Positions 17,101 through 26,082 of a stretch of 64,000 bases of DNA are shown in pieces. Origin of the DNA: a virus. The DNA is taken from IMG/VR virus record IMGVR_UViG_3300032163_000009, positions 1 to 64,000 of that record. One strand, 5' to 3'. The translations under genes and the position numbers were made by a program. The first letter of the stretch is position 1, and every line of letters begins with the position of its first letter. Below the pieces are notes generated by a model. The model was not told where the DNA came from. It did not search any database and saw nothing but the letters and a program-made list of their open reading frames with translations.

Positions 17101-19328
17101 CCCGCTTGTCGCGTCCGCTGCGCATACCACAAACCGGTCACCGCTGAACCCGCTGCGATCGTGATCTTATTTGAAGCGATCGACAATCGGCTATTGGTGT
17201 CCACGACTACGCGCGTGCCGCCGCCCGGTTCTGCCGCAGTGCCGTTGACCGCACCCGCTGCCAAGTTAGTGGTGAATGAATCGCTGATGGTGTAAGCCGT
17301 GGCCGTGGTAACCGCTGCATACAAATTTCCTGCGGATAAAATCATAGCCGTGCCGCCAACCGCATGAATTTCACCGACCGTAAATACCGATGTGCGCATT
17401 TCGCCGCGCGCCGAAATGTTATTGAATTCCGCATTGCCAGTGTCGTTGATTGCCCAGCCGGTCAACCCTGATGTGAATGACGCGGATTGCACCGCATCAC
17501 CAGCGCCAAAGGCCAACACATTCGCAGCCTTGCGATTGATGGCCGCATCCGTGCCAAACACCACATTCGCCGTCGCCCCCAGATTAACCGTCGCGCCGGC
17601 CGCGCCCATATTGATCGTCGTACTTGCACCGGCGAAATTCAAAGTGGTGACCGTGGTGTTTAAGAGTGCGACCGTGGTTTGTGTGGACGTAATCGCAGAC
17701 GCACCTAATGCGAGCGTGGCATTATTGATCGTGGTTGTGCCCGTCGCCGCTCCCATGTTCAACGCCGTAGCCGCACCAGCGAAATTAACAGTCGTAGCCG
17801 TGGTATTCACCAAGGCGAAAGTCGTCGTGTTTGCCAGTAGGTTCACCAACGTCAGTTGTCCGCTTGCATCCGAAGCCAACAGCGAAGCCGCCGCGCCGGG
17901 ATTACTGGACGAAGTAATTGCGTGGCTGTGCGTTGTGCCGCTCACGCTATTGGTCGTTGAAACGGTCAAGGTGGTCGGCGTGCCGACCGCGATCACCTTG
18001 CTGGTAATCGTCAACCCCGCACCCGCCACCGCATCGGCTAACATCAGACCCGTTGAAATCTGCAAGCCCGATGTCGCGGCAAGTCGAACTTGAATGCTGT
18101 CTGCATTGATCGTCATTGATGTATCAGCCGTCGCCACATCGATCGTCCGGTTAGCCGATAGATCACCGCCGCCCGTTAAGCCTGCCCCCGCCGTAATCGT
18201 AATCGCAGCGCGTGCAATCGTTGAATCGATCGCGTGGGTGTGATTAACCACCGTGAAATCATTGGTTGATGAAGCCGTGAGCGACCCCGCGCCTAATGAA
18301 ATTGTGCCGGTAAGATCGGGCAAGGTGATGGTCTTGCCGCTGCTCGTCGGTGTCCACGTCAGTGTGCCGGTCACGCCGCCCGATTGCAGAATAATTTGAT
18401 TTGTAGTCGAGGCTAATTTCAAATGTTGCAGCGTCAGATCACCGGAAGAATCCGAAGCCAACAATGAAGCCGCTGCGCCCGGCGCGCTGGATGAAGTAAT
18501 CGCGTGACTATGAGTCGTGCCGCTGACGCTGTTGGTCGTGGCGACTGTTAAAGTGGTCGGCGTGCCGATAGCGATCACTTTACTCGTGATGGTCAGCCCG
18601 ACACCGGCCACCGTATCAGCCAACATCAAACCCGATGAAATCTGCAAACCGGAGGTCGAGGCCAATCTGACTTGCATCGAATCCGCGTTGATCGTGAGTG
18701 AAGTATCAGCGGTGACCACATCTAATACACCCGCCGTGTGAGTGAGTCCGGCACCGGCGAGAGTTGAAATCGATCGCCACGTCGCTGTCCACGGCGTAGT
18801 GCTTGAGCCGATGTACCCGTAGTCTGCTGCGCCGGAAGTGATACCGATCGAATCCGCTGCGACCGTGATCAGTGTGCCTGCCCCCACATCGATCGTTCGG
18901 TTCGCCGACAGATCTCCGCCTCCGGTTAAACCTGCACCGGACGTAATAGTGATCGCACTCCGCGCGAGCGTGCTGTCGATCGCGTGCGTGTGCGTGGAAG
19001 TTGTAACTGAATTGGTGGAGATCGAAGTGATCGAGGAGGGCGTGCCTAGTTGCAAGCCGCTGGAGATCGTCATACCGCTATTCGTGTTCAGGTTCACACC
19101 AACGCCCGACCCATCGCTCGTGATCGAGGAGTCACGCGTCGTCACCCGCACGGCTTGATAGGCGACGCGAGTGCCGCTGCCATCGGCGGAAGCATATTGA
19201 AGATGATCGTCGGCATTGAGATCGGTCAGCAGACTATGATCGTTGGTGCCGCCGCCCTGGCTGCCGCCGCTGACCGACATCATCTTCAGCCCTTCGTAAT
19301 TATCTTCGCCTCTGCCTAGTCTGCTCAT
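14151..19328 (-). CDS. Large repetitive tail fibre protein, 1725 aa
   Basis: The N-terminus contains DHSLLTDLNADDHLQYA, the collagen-free fibre attachment motif seen in many phage fibres. The remainder is a long series of beta-rich repeats low in charge and rich in Thr, Ser, Ala and Gly: two THAIDST...GAGLTGGGDLSANRTIDV blocks, two SLLASD.SG.LTL blocks, and in the second half several units of about 40 residues around LDTSGN(I/V)VG. The C-terminal 110 residues are less repetitive and may be the receptor-binding tip. ATG 19328 overlaps the stop of the upstream tail gene. It probably forms the host-contacting fibre. Confidence 0.85.
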   Translation of the reverse strand: MSRLGRGEDNYEGLKMMSVSGGSQGGGTNDHSLLTDLNADDHLQYASADGSGTRVAYQAVRVTTRDSSITSDGSGVGVNLNTNSGMTISSGLQLGTPSSITSISTNSVTTSTHTHAIDSTLARSAITITSGAGLTGGGDLSANRTIDVGAGTLITVAADSIGITSGAADYGYIGSSTTPWTATWRSISTLAGAGLTHTAGVLDVVTADTSLTINADSMQVRLASTSGLQISSGLMLADTVAGVGLTITSKVIAIGTPTTLTVATTNSVSGTTHSHAITSSSAPGAAASLLASDSSGDLTLQHLKLASTTNQIILQSGGVTGTLTWTPTSSGKTITLPDLTGTISLGAGSLTASSTNDFTVVNHTHAIDSTIARAAITITAGAGLTGGGDLSANRTIDVATADTSMTINADSIQVRLAATSGLQISTGLMLADAVAGAGLTITSKVIAVGTPTTLTVSTTNSVSGTTHSHAITSSSNPGAAASLLASDASGQLTLVNLLANTTTFALVNTTATTVNFAGAATALNMGAATGTTTINNATLALGASAITSTQTTVALLNTTVTTLNFAGASTTINMGAAGATVNLGATANVVFGTDAAINRKAANVLAFGAGDAVQSASFTSGLTGWAINDTGNAEFNNISARGEMRTSVFTVGEIHAVGGTAMILSAGNLYAAVTTATAYTISDSFTTNLAAGAVNGTAAEPGGGTRVVVDTNSRLSIASNKITIAAGSAVTGLWYAQRTRQAGLAILGTYNFTTAGSLSMGWDSDQTASTSPIATIYQNSGGGGGLSIRDNSSGKAVGANLSSGTDYQMAVVLRSTGAWYFIKGGIYTNWSLVWVSSAGTANLYPTIQDEGNTGVATFDDFRIPTQLYIPAPCAYDTFARANSAVTLTSTETSGPDSQIISALAYTAQVGTWGISTNAAYCPTLSGGNGFATVNSLCADAIIDVAVTRAGGVAGIVARWQDTSNYLIAYHDGTNAKLDKVVAGVTTNLISAAATYSAGAVLRLIIDGTNGLLYYNNVKVALGVVTVPASTYTLHGLYSTNTSNTFDNLTIWPRGTNNEHRWLGSLQDGSGAQIQVKDSPTGHLPLFAAGDILRLKAFTGSAVVDNWLRVDNAINTSNGVTYYTYNVSLMNGSSATFPAGAAVVDYGASGSSWISLSSDGTIGSAPNISMGTHAGSPWSTTTLLTRLGNLNGAYGYVVNTYGVGFGSYGVAGQTSITLDTTNGLRIINNVTTIGQWDGSGNITVGAVGASLSNVYITAGAVQLRTNTTVNLSLDTSGNIVVGTVANSLSRVEITAGAVNFISRSGGGVDTTQMSMSTAGVITIGAVGASLSNILITAGAAQFRTNTTVNMQLDTSGKVIVGQVANSQSRVEVSAGAISIIARSAGAVDATYFSVDTSGNVTLGVVGASKGNAYWNTSNNRLEFRGNTTVQAYVDTDGSISAGGGDVTLNSTGISIAATSATGTTHGVHWFNGGVNISRVLTTYAGTNAQIVIEALSKTATESATVVIETTNITGTVQAFFNLTSNGSSTSRAQLYSSAGTFDGLVIGALDTPAAMLDVRGSSIITGGLNIGSATGAGTGEIKVQQDTLGNAVQTYISTATNDDPTENIYQNRAATTDATVTTLHTVTVAASTTCVIEAVITARRTGGSSGAPNDSAGYVVYAVIKCNSTPTTAIVGSATTTVLGESQAGWDATIDVTGATARVRITGALNNNVTWHCTVRVWNLGS
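17860..19000 (-). repeat. DNA and protein repeats inside the fibre gene
   Basis: Similar DNA blocks recur within the fibre gene: about 17860-18200, about 18440-18730 and about 18870-19000 encode near-copies of the SLLASD, THSHAITSSS and TGGGDLSANRT segments. These repeats could support recombination that changes fibre length. Further short repeats lie at about 15180-15620. Confidence 0.6.
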
Positions 19329-20848
19329 GTGATCGTGTGCCTCATCACCAGCGTACCCATCGGGAATTCCGGCGTCGCTGGCCCCATCTCAACCTCTGCC
19401 ACAAATTGAATTCGCGGATCGTCTTCATCATGCCCGCTGATCTGCGTCGGCCCCACCGGCGCATCATCCAGTTGCAAGTTGTAGCCCGGCACCACGAAAT
19501 ACGGTTCTAGTTCGCCGCCGCTGGCATCATAATAGCGGCCCTGCCGATAATGGTAAGCGATAGTCCCCGGCGCAGGCTGATAGTCGAATAGCCGGCCGCC
19601 GTACACGCCCCCGATCCATTTTTGACCCGTATCATCGCCCGCATCGATGATGTCATTGATCGCTTGCCACGCTCGAATCGGCGCGCGATCGTCCACCAGA
19701 AAATCGGTTGAATTGGTTTCGATTTTGCCCGCTGTCACAAATTCAGATTGAGCGATCAGCGTGCTGATATGGGCGCTCATGGTCGCTGTGCTGCCGGCTG
19801 CCAGACAATATTTGTTCGCCAGCGTCTGTGAATAACCGTGCCACAAAATCGACAGATGATCGGGCTGACCCTGCGCCAGGCTCATATCGAAAGTAGACAA
19901 ATCATTGGGCGAGTGCGTGCGCGGCCATGCCGATTGCACCAGCAGTGTTTTGGCGCGAGCAATCGCTGCCGCCGCCGTGCTGCCCACCATCAGCGCGGCC
20001 AATTCAATTCGACCGAATTCACTCATCGAGCCGCTGTCGGTATACCAGCCCGTTTGCACACCGGGCAGCGGTTCATGGCGAGCCGTGAAGCCGTCACCAT
20101 ACACGCTGCCCGCCACGCTATCGGACAGTAATTTGATGTTGACCGTTCCACTGTAGGTGTTGCCAATGGGGATGCTGAATCTGATCCTATATTCACCGAC
20201 CACTAAATAAGTCCCTTCCGAAGCCAGTGATGCGCCTGTATCCGATCGCTGCGCGCTCACCCGCCAAGCGCCGCTGACAATGTTCAGTTTGCCTTCGATG
20301 TTGTAAGTGCGTCCAGCCACCACCGTGATTGCGCCAATCAACGCGCCGCGCACCGTCGTATCCGCCACCACCACCTTGCCCGAATAAGTCCCTTCATTCA
20401 CCCAATCCGTTGCTTGCGTGACGGTTGCCCCGTTGATCACCGTCCACGCCCCGGACTCGGCCCCGCCGTTCGTCAGCAGGTTGTCGAACAGCCGTGTGTA
20501 AATGGTTTTCGTCGCATTGTACACATTGATGATCGAGCGCGTGTACGTCACCCCGTCCAGTGTAAGATCGATCGAGGCTGCCAAGCCTTGCCACGTGATC
20601 AAGCCGCCGACTGTTTCTTTAATTTCACGCGCCAGCCCCTCCAAAAACATTTCCATCATTTCATCGCGAGTCCATCCGTGGCGCGGATCAGCCAGCAGGC
20701 TCTGGTCGTCGGACGTGCCCAGCCAGTAGCCGCCTTTGGCCCGAATCGAGCGCCGCCATGTCGGGCGCAGCGTCTCAGTCACGTCCCACAGCGGAGCGCC
20801 GCCACGCTTGATGGAATTGTGCAGAGTCAGCGCGTAATCTTGACTCAT
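19325..20848 (-). CDS. Tail/baseplate protein with a galactose-binding-like insert, 507 aa
   Basis: ATG 20848 is preferred over 20926, since the upstream segment overlaps the preceding gene. The middle third (about residues 120-270) contains NGGAESG.W, VVAGRTYNIEGKLNI and SGTVNIKLL, the pattern of a jelly-roll carbohydrate-binding module. The parts on either side (TLHNSIKRGGAPLWDV and DDPRIQFVAEVEMG) look like phage tail-tip proteins. Location between a distal tail-like protein and the fibre supports a tail-tip or baseplate role with sugar binding. It overlaps the fibre start by four bases. Confidence 0.65.
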   Translation of the reverse strand: MSQDYALTLHNSIKRGGAPLWDVTETLRPTWRRSIRAKGGYWLGTSDDQSLLADPRHGWTRDEMMEMFLEGLAREIKETVGGLITWQGLAASIDLTLDGVTYTRSIINVYNATKTIYTRLFDNLLTNGGAESGAWTVINGATVTQATDWVNEGTYSGKVVVADTTVRGALIGAITVVAGRTYNIEGKLNIVSGAWRVSAQRSDTGASLASEGTYLVVGEYRIRFSIPIGNTYSGTVNIKLLSDSVAGSVYGDGFTARHEPLPGVQTGWYTDSGSMSEFGRIELAALMVGSTAAAAIARAKTLLVQSAWPRTHSPNDLSTFDMSLAQGQPDHLSILWHGYSQTLANKYCLAAGSTATMSAHISTLIAQSEFVTAGKIETNSTDFLVDDRAPIRAWQAINDIIDAGDDTGQKWIGGVYGGRLFDYQPAPGTIAYHYRQGRYYDASGGELEPYFVVPGYNLQLDDAPVGPTQISGHDEDDPRIQFVAEVEMGPATPEFPMGTLVMRHTIT

Positions 20849-20849
20849 A

Positions 20850-22256
20850 TTAAGTTTCGTTGCCGCGCAGTGTGCGCCAGCGCGGTATATAGGTGTAAGA
20901 CATGTTGACCAGCTTACCCTTGACACTGCCGGCCGTCACGTCCTGCGCGGCCACCACCAAGACGGGGCTATCATCGTATGCCGGCAGCGCCCATTTGCCT
21001 GTCGGTTTGACGATTACAGAGTACAGAACGTTGCCACCTTCTTCAAATAAGGCGCCGAGGTCGTCCGTCACACGCTGAAAGACGTTAATTGATTTGCCGG
21101 TGGTCGTGACCCCGATCGGGGCGGATAACTTAACCATACCGTCGTCAACTGGAATGAGAATAAAACAGTCAACGTCGAGATAGCCAGCTCCGCTTAGCCG
21201 CTCGGCATCCAGCTGAATGGCGAAGTTTGTTAAAGTGTGCGTGGCATAGATGCGAGTCGGCGGAATAGACACATTCCCCACTTCGTACAGCCGCCAAGCA
21301 GTGCCGCTGACCACCTGCCGGGATCGAATGACGGGATTATAGAGAGTAATGCCCGGCGCGAAACCTGCTTCAATCCGGACCCGCGCCACACTAGCATCGC
21401 TCATTTTAGCGCGAAGCAAGACGGTGTAGCTTCCGCGCTGGTCTGCGTCGACCCCGGTTGAACCCCCTAACTGATTGATGCAGCGCGCCAGAAAAGTCGC
21501 TCCCGAAGCGAAAGTGCATTGCAGCTTATTGGTTCCGTAGGCTGTTCCGTCTGCCACTTGGGCCGTATCTGCGATAAGCGGCAAACCAGAATCGCCAATC
21601 GACCACACCGGCTGAAAATTAGCGGCCACTCCAAATCGATTGGTTTTCCAGCCCAGCCAATAATCAGACATCGGACTTACGGCATCCGGTGGCGTTAATG
21701 AAACCTTAGCAAGTCGGGCCGGCACATCGCCCCTAATCGTTTCACTCAACGTCGCCAGGCCGCCGATTGAATTGATATTCGTCTTGGCCGTCGTCGTCGG
21801 ATAGGCATACGGGTCTTCCCACCACGGCGTTCGCTCGATCGCAACTTGATAATCTTCAACGTCACTATCCAATTGCGCTTCAAGCGCCTGCACGGCGATC
21901 GCTGTACCGCGAATCGATTTGACCATCGCCTGCCGTTCCAGCGTCTCGTTGTTCATCTTCACCCGCAGCCAGACTTGATAGCGCTCCACGCCCGGATTCT
22001 TCAGCCAATCATTCACCTGCCTGATCTTGGTGTCTAATGCTTGCACCTGCGTAGCCAGGTTGTCGCTCGACGAACCTTTGATTCTGAATGTGAACACTTC
22101 CTGCACGCTGGTGTCGCTATCGCTCGCGATCGCCTGCACCCAGCCGTCGCGCTTCAACACGAAGCCCGTGGCCGCGCCCAGCCCGCCCATCAGATCGAGC
22201 GAATCGATATCAGCGGCCATATCGTCCAGCCACACCAGTTTGATCGTTGCCGTCAT
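20850..22256 (-). CDS. Distal tail-like structural protein, 468 aa
   Basis: The gene follows the tape measure directly, where the distal tail protein (Dit) is normally found. Residues 1-150 resemble the Dit-like first domain, with long beta strands and YQVWLRVKMNN. A central beta-rich region (about 170-390) could be an inserted carbohydrate-binding domain, and the last 70 residues return to a tail-type fold ending RWRTLRGNET. The assignment rests on gene order and composition, not on a precise family match. Confidence 0.6.
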   Translation of the reverse strand: MTATIKLVWLDDMAADIDSLDLMGGLGAATGFVLKRDGWVQAIASDSDTSVQEVFTFRIKGSSSDNLATQVQALDTKIRQVNDWLKNPGVERYQVWLRVKMNNETLERQAMVKSIRGTAIAVQALEAQLDSDVEDYQVAIERTPWWEDPYAYPTTTAKTNINSIGGLATLSETIRGDVPARLAKVSLTPPDAVSPMSDYWLGWKTNRFGVAANFQPVWSIGDSGLPLIADTAQVADGTAYGTNKLQCTFASGATFLARCINQLGGSTGVDADQRGSYTVLLRAKMSDASVARVRIEAGFAPGITLYNPVIRSRQVVSGTAWRLYEVGNVSIPPTRIYATHTLTNFAIQLDAERLSGAGYLDVDCFILIPVDDGMVKLSAPIGVTTTGKSINVFQRVTDDLGALFEEGGNVLYSVIVKPTGKWALPAYDDSPVLVVAAQDVTAGSVKGKLVNMSYTYIPRWRTLRGNET

Positions 22257-22257
22257 A

Positions 22258-25200
22258 TCAGCCGCCCATCCGCGCGTTCGAATAATCGATCAAGCGCCGC
22301 CGCTTCTGCTCATATACCTGCGCCAGCGCCAACCGATCGTTGATCACGATCGTGTCACCACCAAAACTATTCTGTGTCGAAGATGATTGACCGCCGCCCA
22401 ATGCCAATTTCTCCATCGCTTGAATCAAGCGCATCGAATCGGAATTGGTCATCACGAAGCCGCGCTGCGATGGGAAAATCAACTCCGGCCCGCCTTCACC
22501 GACCAGCGACGGCCTGTACGCCTCCGCCACCCCGCCGAATTGATGCGGCGTCGCAGTGGGATCAACGCCTCCGTTCGGCGTCGGATCAACATGCACCGCA
22601 TAATGAATCGTCCGCTCGATGTTCGGCAACTCCGATAATTTGGTGGTCAATAGAACCACTTTGCCCATTGTCGTTGTTGCGTGGCTGTCGATGCTGATGA
22701 GTCCGGCCACTGGCCCGCCGCCGCCTTTGCCGCCACGTCCGCCGCGTTCACCGGATGAATCGGTCTCGCCTGTTTCTTGAATTTTCAAACCGAGATTGCC
22801 CATCAGTCCGGTGGTGTTGTCAATGTGCGTTTGAACGCGCCCCAACGCCTCGCCGATGGCCGTTGCCAAGACCGGCGCAGTGGCTTGCCCGGTATGGTTC
22901 ATCGACGCATCGACGTCTTGCATCCCCGCGTTCACGTGCGGCAGGGTAACGGTTGCGACTGTTGATAAGGCGCCGTCAGCGCCCAACGTCGCGTCTCGAA
23001 TGCCCCACAGGGCCAACTGGAAATCTTTGCCGGATGAATTTGGATCAGCTAACACTTTTTGAAACTCGGCCGTATGGATCGCAGCGGTCAACTGACTTTG
23101 ATCAAACAGGCCAAAAGTGTAATTGATATTGCTCATGCGGCTTTCAAAGTCGGCCGCAGAAATCGCGCCATCTGCGAATTGCTTTTGCACGATGTCATAG
23201 GCTTTACTGCCGGCCGCCTGCACGTCGGCCGCCTTCATGGCTTCGATGGTGTCTAAAATTGCCTGGCGTTGTTCCAGTTGCTTGACCGTCGCTCCGCCTA
23301 AAGCTGCGGCGTGCGAACCCAAAGCGGCGGTGAGGGAGGCTACTTTGTTTCTGGCGTCCGCCACCTTCACGGCGTAATCAGCATCCGTGTCGCCTTTCTT
23401 CCGTTCGGTCGTCGTTAAATCTTCAAGCGCTTGCGCCAACTTCGCCTCAGCTAAGGCGCGACCTTCAGTCGTGAACTTTTTATTTTGCGCAATGCCGATT
23501 TGAGCCGAGCCAGCGGCCGCGATCGTTGCTTCTATGTCGGCCAACTTCTTTTGCTCGGTCGCCATCTTGGAAGCTTGATCGGTATAAGCAATGGCAATAT
23601 CGTAAGCCGTGGCAAAGATTGCGCCCTGGGCTTGCTGCGCAGCGGCATTCGCTTTCAGCGCGACCGTCATACTGTCATACTCGTTGACCGTGCCTGCAAT
23701 GGCCCGCGCTTGCTGCTGAGCAATTCGGTTTGTTTCGTCCAGTGCGCCACCTAAGCCATAAGCGCCCTGCATGGCTTCGTATTGCGCTCGCGTGTAGAGA
23801 TCGGTTTGCTTGGAAGCGTCATTCAGGATAACGATGTGATCGCCGATTTTTCGGTACACGACTGAATAACCGGCTGTGACTTTATCTAGCGAGCCGTCCA
23901 GTTCCAATTGTTTCTTGGTGGTGGCGTCGGTGATTTCGTTGAACTGCCCGGCGGCTACGCCTGTACTGACAATCCCGTTGGCATATTCGTCGTACGATTT
24001 TGAGGTCTTGAGGATTTGCTGCGCGTTGCCTTGAAAAGCCGAGGTCAGCCGATTGTTCCATGTAAATAGCAGATCCAGCGTGCCGAGTCCGGTGGTTAAG
24101 GTGTTGAAGAAATCGCCCAACACGGGCAGCAACCGATCGCCCAAGGCAATCTTGACGGCATCGAAAGAGGCTTCGGTTTTCTTGAGCTTGAAGTTGAAAG
24201 TGTCGCTGACGGTTGTAAAAGCCTTATCAGTTGCACCGGCAGCATGATTCATGGAGTCGAGCACCTGCGCGTAGGCTTCGCCTTGCGTTCCGGCTGTAGC
24301 GAGCACGCCGGTGAGGGCGCGGACATTTGGCACGATGTCGCCGAGCGTTTCAATGTTGCCTTGCGTGCGCTCCATCAAATCTTTTAGGGTGGTGAGCAGC
24401 CCTTTGTCTCGAATAGAGTTGCGGACTTCATCCGTAGACAAGCCCAATGAATGTAAAGTCTCCGTGGCTTGCCTGCTTGGATTGAGCAGGCTATTTAACA
24501 CACCGCGCAGCGCGGTGGCCGCCTCATCGGCCGATAGACCGATGCGCGTCATGGTCGCCATGCTCGCGCCCACTTGCTCGAACGACACGCCTAAAGCCGA
24601 CGCGATCGGCAGCACGCGACCGAGCGCACCAGCGAACGCTTCCGGCTCGCCTTTGCCTTCCTTGACGATCTGGATCAAGATGTCGGTGTAATGACCAGCC
24701 CGCTCAACAGGTTCTTGGTAAGCGTTCATCGCCGAGGTCAAGGCATCTGCGACAATTTTAGTTTGGCCCAATCCGGCAGCGCTGGCCTTCGCTGCTGCAT
24801 TGAGAATGGTCAAGCCTTTAGCACCGGCATAGCCCGATGAAGCAATAAAATATAAACCGTTGGCAAGTTCCTGCGGAGCCTTGCCGGTGCGCACACCCAT
24901 TTCGACAACGGCCTCCGTCATGCCGCCGATTTCAGCCTTGGAGGTATCCGTCAAGGCTTCGATGCGGTTCATGGCCGATTCGAAATCGGCCGCAGCCTTG
25001 ACCGATTCCAGCAAGCCAACGGCAAAAGCCATGGCCGCGACTTTCGCTAAGCCTAAGGCAACTTGCAACGCCTGCGCCCCGCGCTCCGAGGCAGCCAGTT
25101 CGGCTTGCACTTGTTTCAAGCCTGAGGTGTAGGCTTGCACATCGCCTGTCTTGGTATATTCGGCGTTGAGTCTGTTAAGTGAAGTAGCCGCTTGCAGCGC

Positions 25201-25506
25201 GGACGGTGAAACCAAACGTGCCTGCAATAAAGAGGCTTCGGACGCTCTGGTATAAGTCTCCGTCGAAATGCGGCCCGCGTTCAGTTCTTCGCGCAGACCA
25301 ATTTGAGATTGCTTGGTGACGTTGGCTAGACTGCTATTCTTGGTGAGCGATAGCGCGAGGGTGTTGTGCGCAATAGCCGACCTCACCGCTGCGGCTTGAT
25401 CTTGATCGAGACTGCGATTCAGTTCAGCTAATTCGCGCTTGGCGTCCGCCACGCCGGAGCCGGTTTTACTTGCGCGTAAAATGAGATTCAAAACTGAGTC
25501 AGACAC
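22258..25506 (-). CDS. Tail tape measure protein, 1082 aa
   Basis: The chain is long and helical with a typical TP901-type core: MGVRTGKAPQELANGLYFI, then ASSGYAGAKGL, and GASMATMTRIGLSADEAATAL around residues 200-350. The N-terminal 140 residues are coiled coil, a hydrophobic stretch lies near 150-170, and the C-terminal third has a Gly-rich linker and a QFGGVAEAYRPSLVGEGGPE segment often found at tape-measure ends. It sets tail length and helps DNA entry. It follows the frameshifted chaperone pair, as expected. Confidence 0.9.
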   Translation of the reverse strand: MSDSVLNLILRASKTGSGVADAKRELAELNRSLDQDQAAAVRSAIAHNTLALSLTKNSSLANVTKQSQIGLREELNAGRISTETYTRASEASLLQARLVSPSALQAATSLNRLNAEYTKTGDVQAYTSGLKQVQAELAASERGAQALQVALGLAKVAAMAFAVGLLESVKAAADFESAMNRIEALTDTSKAEIGGMTEAVVEMGVRTGKAPQELANGLYFIASSGYAGAKGLTILNAAAKASAAGLGQTKIVADALTSAMNAYQEPVERAGHYTDILIQIVKEGKGEPEAFAGALGRVLPIASALGVSFEQVGASMATMTRIGLSADEAATALRGVLNSLLNPSRQATETLHSLGLSTDEVRNSIRDKGLLTTLKDLMERTQGNIETLGDIVPNVRALTGVLATAGTQGEAYAQVLDSMNHAAGATDKAFTTVSDTFNFKLKKTEASFDAVKIALGDRLLPVLGDFFNTLTTGLGTLDLLFTWNNRLTSAFQGNAQQILKTSKSYDEYANGIVSTGVAAGQFNEITDATTKKQLELDGSLDKVTAGYSVVYRKIGDHIVILNDASKQTDLYTRAQYEAMQGAYGLGGALDETNRIAQQQARAIAGTVNEYDSMTVALKANAAAQQAQGAIFATAYDIAIAYTDQASKMATEQKKLADIEATIAAAGSAQIGIAQNKKFTTEGRALAEAKLAQALEDLTTTERKKGDTDADYAVKVADARNKVASLTAALGSHAAALGGATVKQLEQRQAILDTIEAMKAADVQAAGSKAYDIVQKQFADGAISAADFESRMSNINYTFGLFDQSQLTAAIHTAEFQKVLADPNSSGKDFQLALWGIRDATLGADGALSTVATVTLPHVNAGMQDVDASMNHTGQATAPVLATAIGEALGRVQTHIDNTTGLMGNLGLKIQETGETDSSGERGGRGGKGGGGPVAGLISIDSHATTTMGKVVLLTTKLSELPNIERTIHYAVHVDPTPNGGVDPTATPHQFGGVAEAYRPSLVGEGGPELIFPSQRGFVMTNSDSMRLIQAMEKLALGGGQSSSTQNSFGGDTIVINDRLALAQVYEQKRRRLIDYSNARMGG

Positions 25507-25507
25507 G

Positions 25508-26079
25508 TTATTGTCCTAAGCGCCGATAGTAGGCGGTCTTGATCAGCTGACGGGCTTGAGCAATGGCTGGATGGGTAGGCAGTTTAGGCGGCGGCTGGTA
25601 GTGTTTCAAAAGAAGATCGATAATCGAGATGAAGGTGTCATCCAGTTGATCGATCTCCCATGGCCCTAGCGTTGTGCCTAAGTAGGTATTTATTTTTCGG
25701 GCAAGCAAGATCGTTGCCAGCAGCGGGTCATCGGTTAGATCGCCGCCGATGACCCGATCGGTTTTTTCAGCATGTCTGCCCGGTAGTCATCAACCAGCGC
25801 CCAGGCCCGGATCACGATCCAATCCCACAGTGCCGGATCGGTTTCGCTTATCTCTTGCAGCTCGTCGGCTGTCCAGTGCGTTTCAGGATCGTCGGCTTGC
25901 GATAGCCATTCCGCATACCAAGCCAGTGTCAGAACCTCATCGGCCAGCAGGGCGGCGTTGTGCCGAGCCGCAAAGGCGCGCGGCATGTTGACCCAAATTT
26001 GCAGCACTGCCTCAGCCAGTTGCGGCGAGTAGTCAGCGAGTGATAGCGGCTTCAATATTTTGACAAGTTTTATTTTCAT
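25508..26079 (-). CDS. Tail assembly chaperone, -1 frameshift product (gpGT-like)
   Basis: After the slip at the A6 run (25762-25767), reading in the -1 frame continues without a stop through 19 linking codons into the downstream frame that ends at 25508. That downstream frame has no ATG: its first possible start is a TTG at 25708 with no ribosome site. Its sequence starts LLARKINTYLG and is mostly helical. Fusions of this type guide tape-measure and tail-tube assembly in long-tailed phages. Order (major tail protein, chaperone pair, tape measure) is exactly conserved here. Confidence 0.75.
25735..26079 (-). CDS. Tail assembly chaperone, upstream frame (gpG-like), 114 aa
   Basis: This is the unshifted product of the pair: a helical protein with many Trp, Asp and Ala residues, placed between the major tail protein and the tape measure. 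It reads LTLAWYAEWL in the middle and ends in MLKKPIGSSAAI. The codons CTG AAA AAA CCG near its end form the likely slip site. In lambda-type tails the unshifted protein is made in large excess and acts as an assembly chaperone that is absent from the virion. Confidence 0.8.
   Translation of the reverse strand: MKIKLVKILKPLSLADYSPQLAEAVLQIWVNMPRAFAARHNAALLADEVLTLAWYAEWLSQADDPETHWTADELQEISETDPALWDWIVIRAWALVDDYRADMLKKPIGSSAAI
25762..25767 (-). promoter_or_regulatory. Ribosomal frameshift site in the tail chaperone gene
   Basis: Six consecutive A on the coding strand, read as AAA AAA in the zero frame after CTG and before CCG. A slip back by one base gives ACC GAT CGG and opens the downstream frame. 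The heptamer is G AAA AAA, not a perfect X XXY YYZ, so slippage probably depends on the A-run alone. Confidence 0.65.
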
Positions 26080-26082
26080 GGC

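Noticed and set aside
17392-18093. Rightward Val/Ala-rich frame opposite the fibre gene
   Set aside because: It mirrors the Thr/Ser/Ala-rich fibre repeats and has no independent signals.
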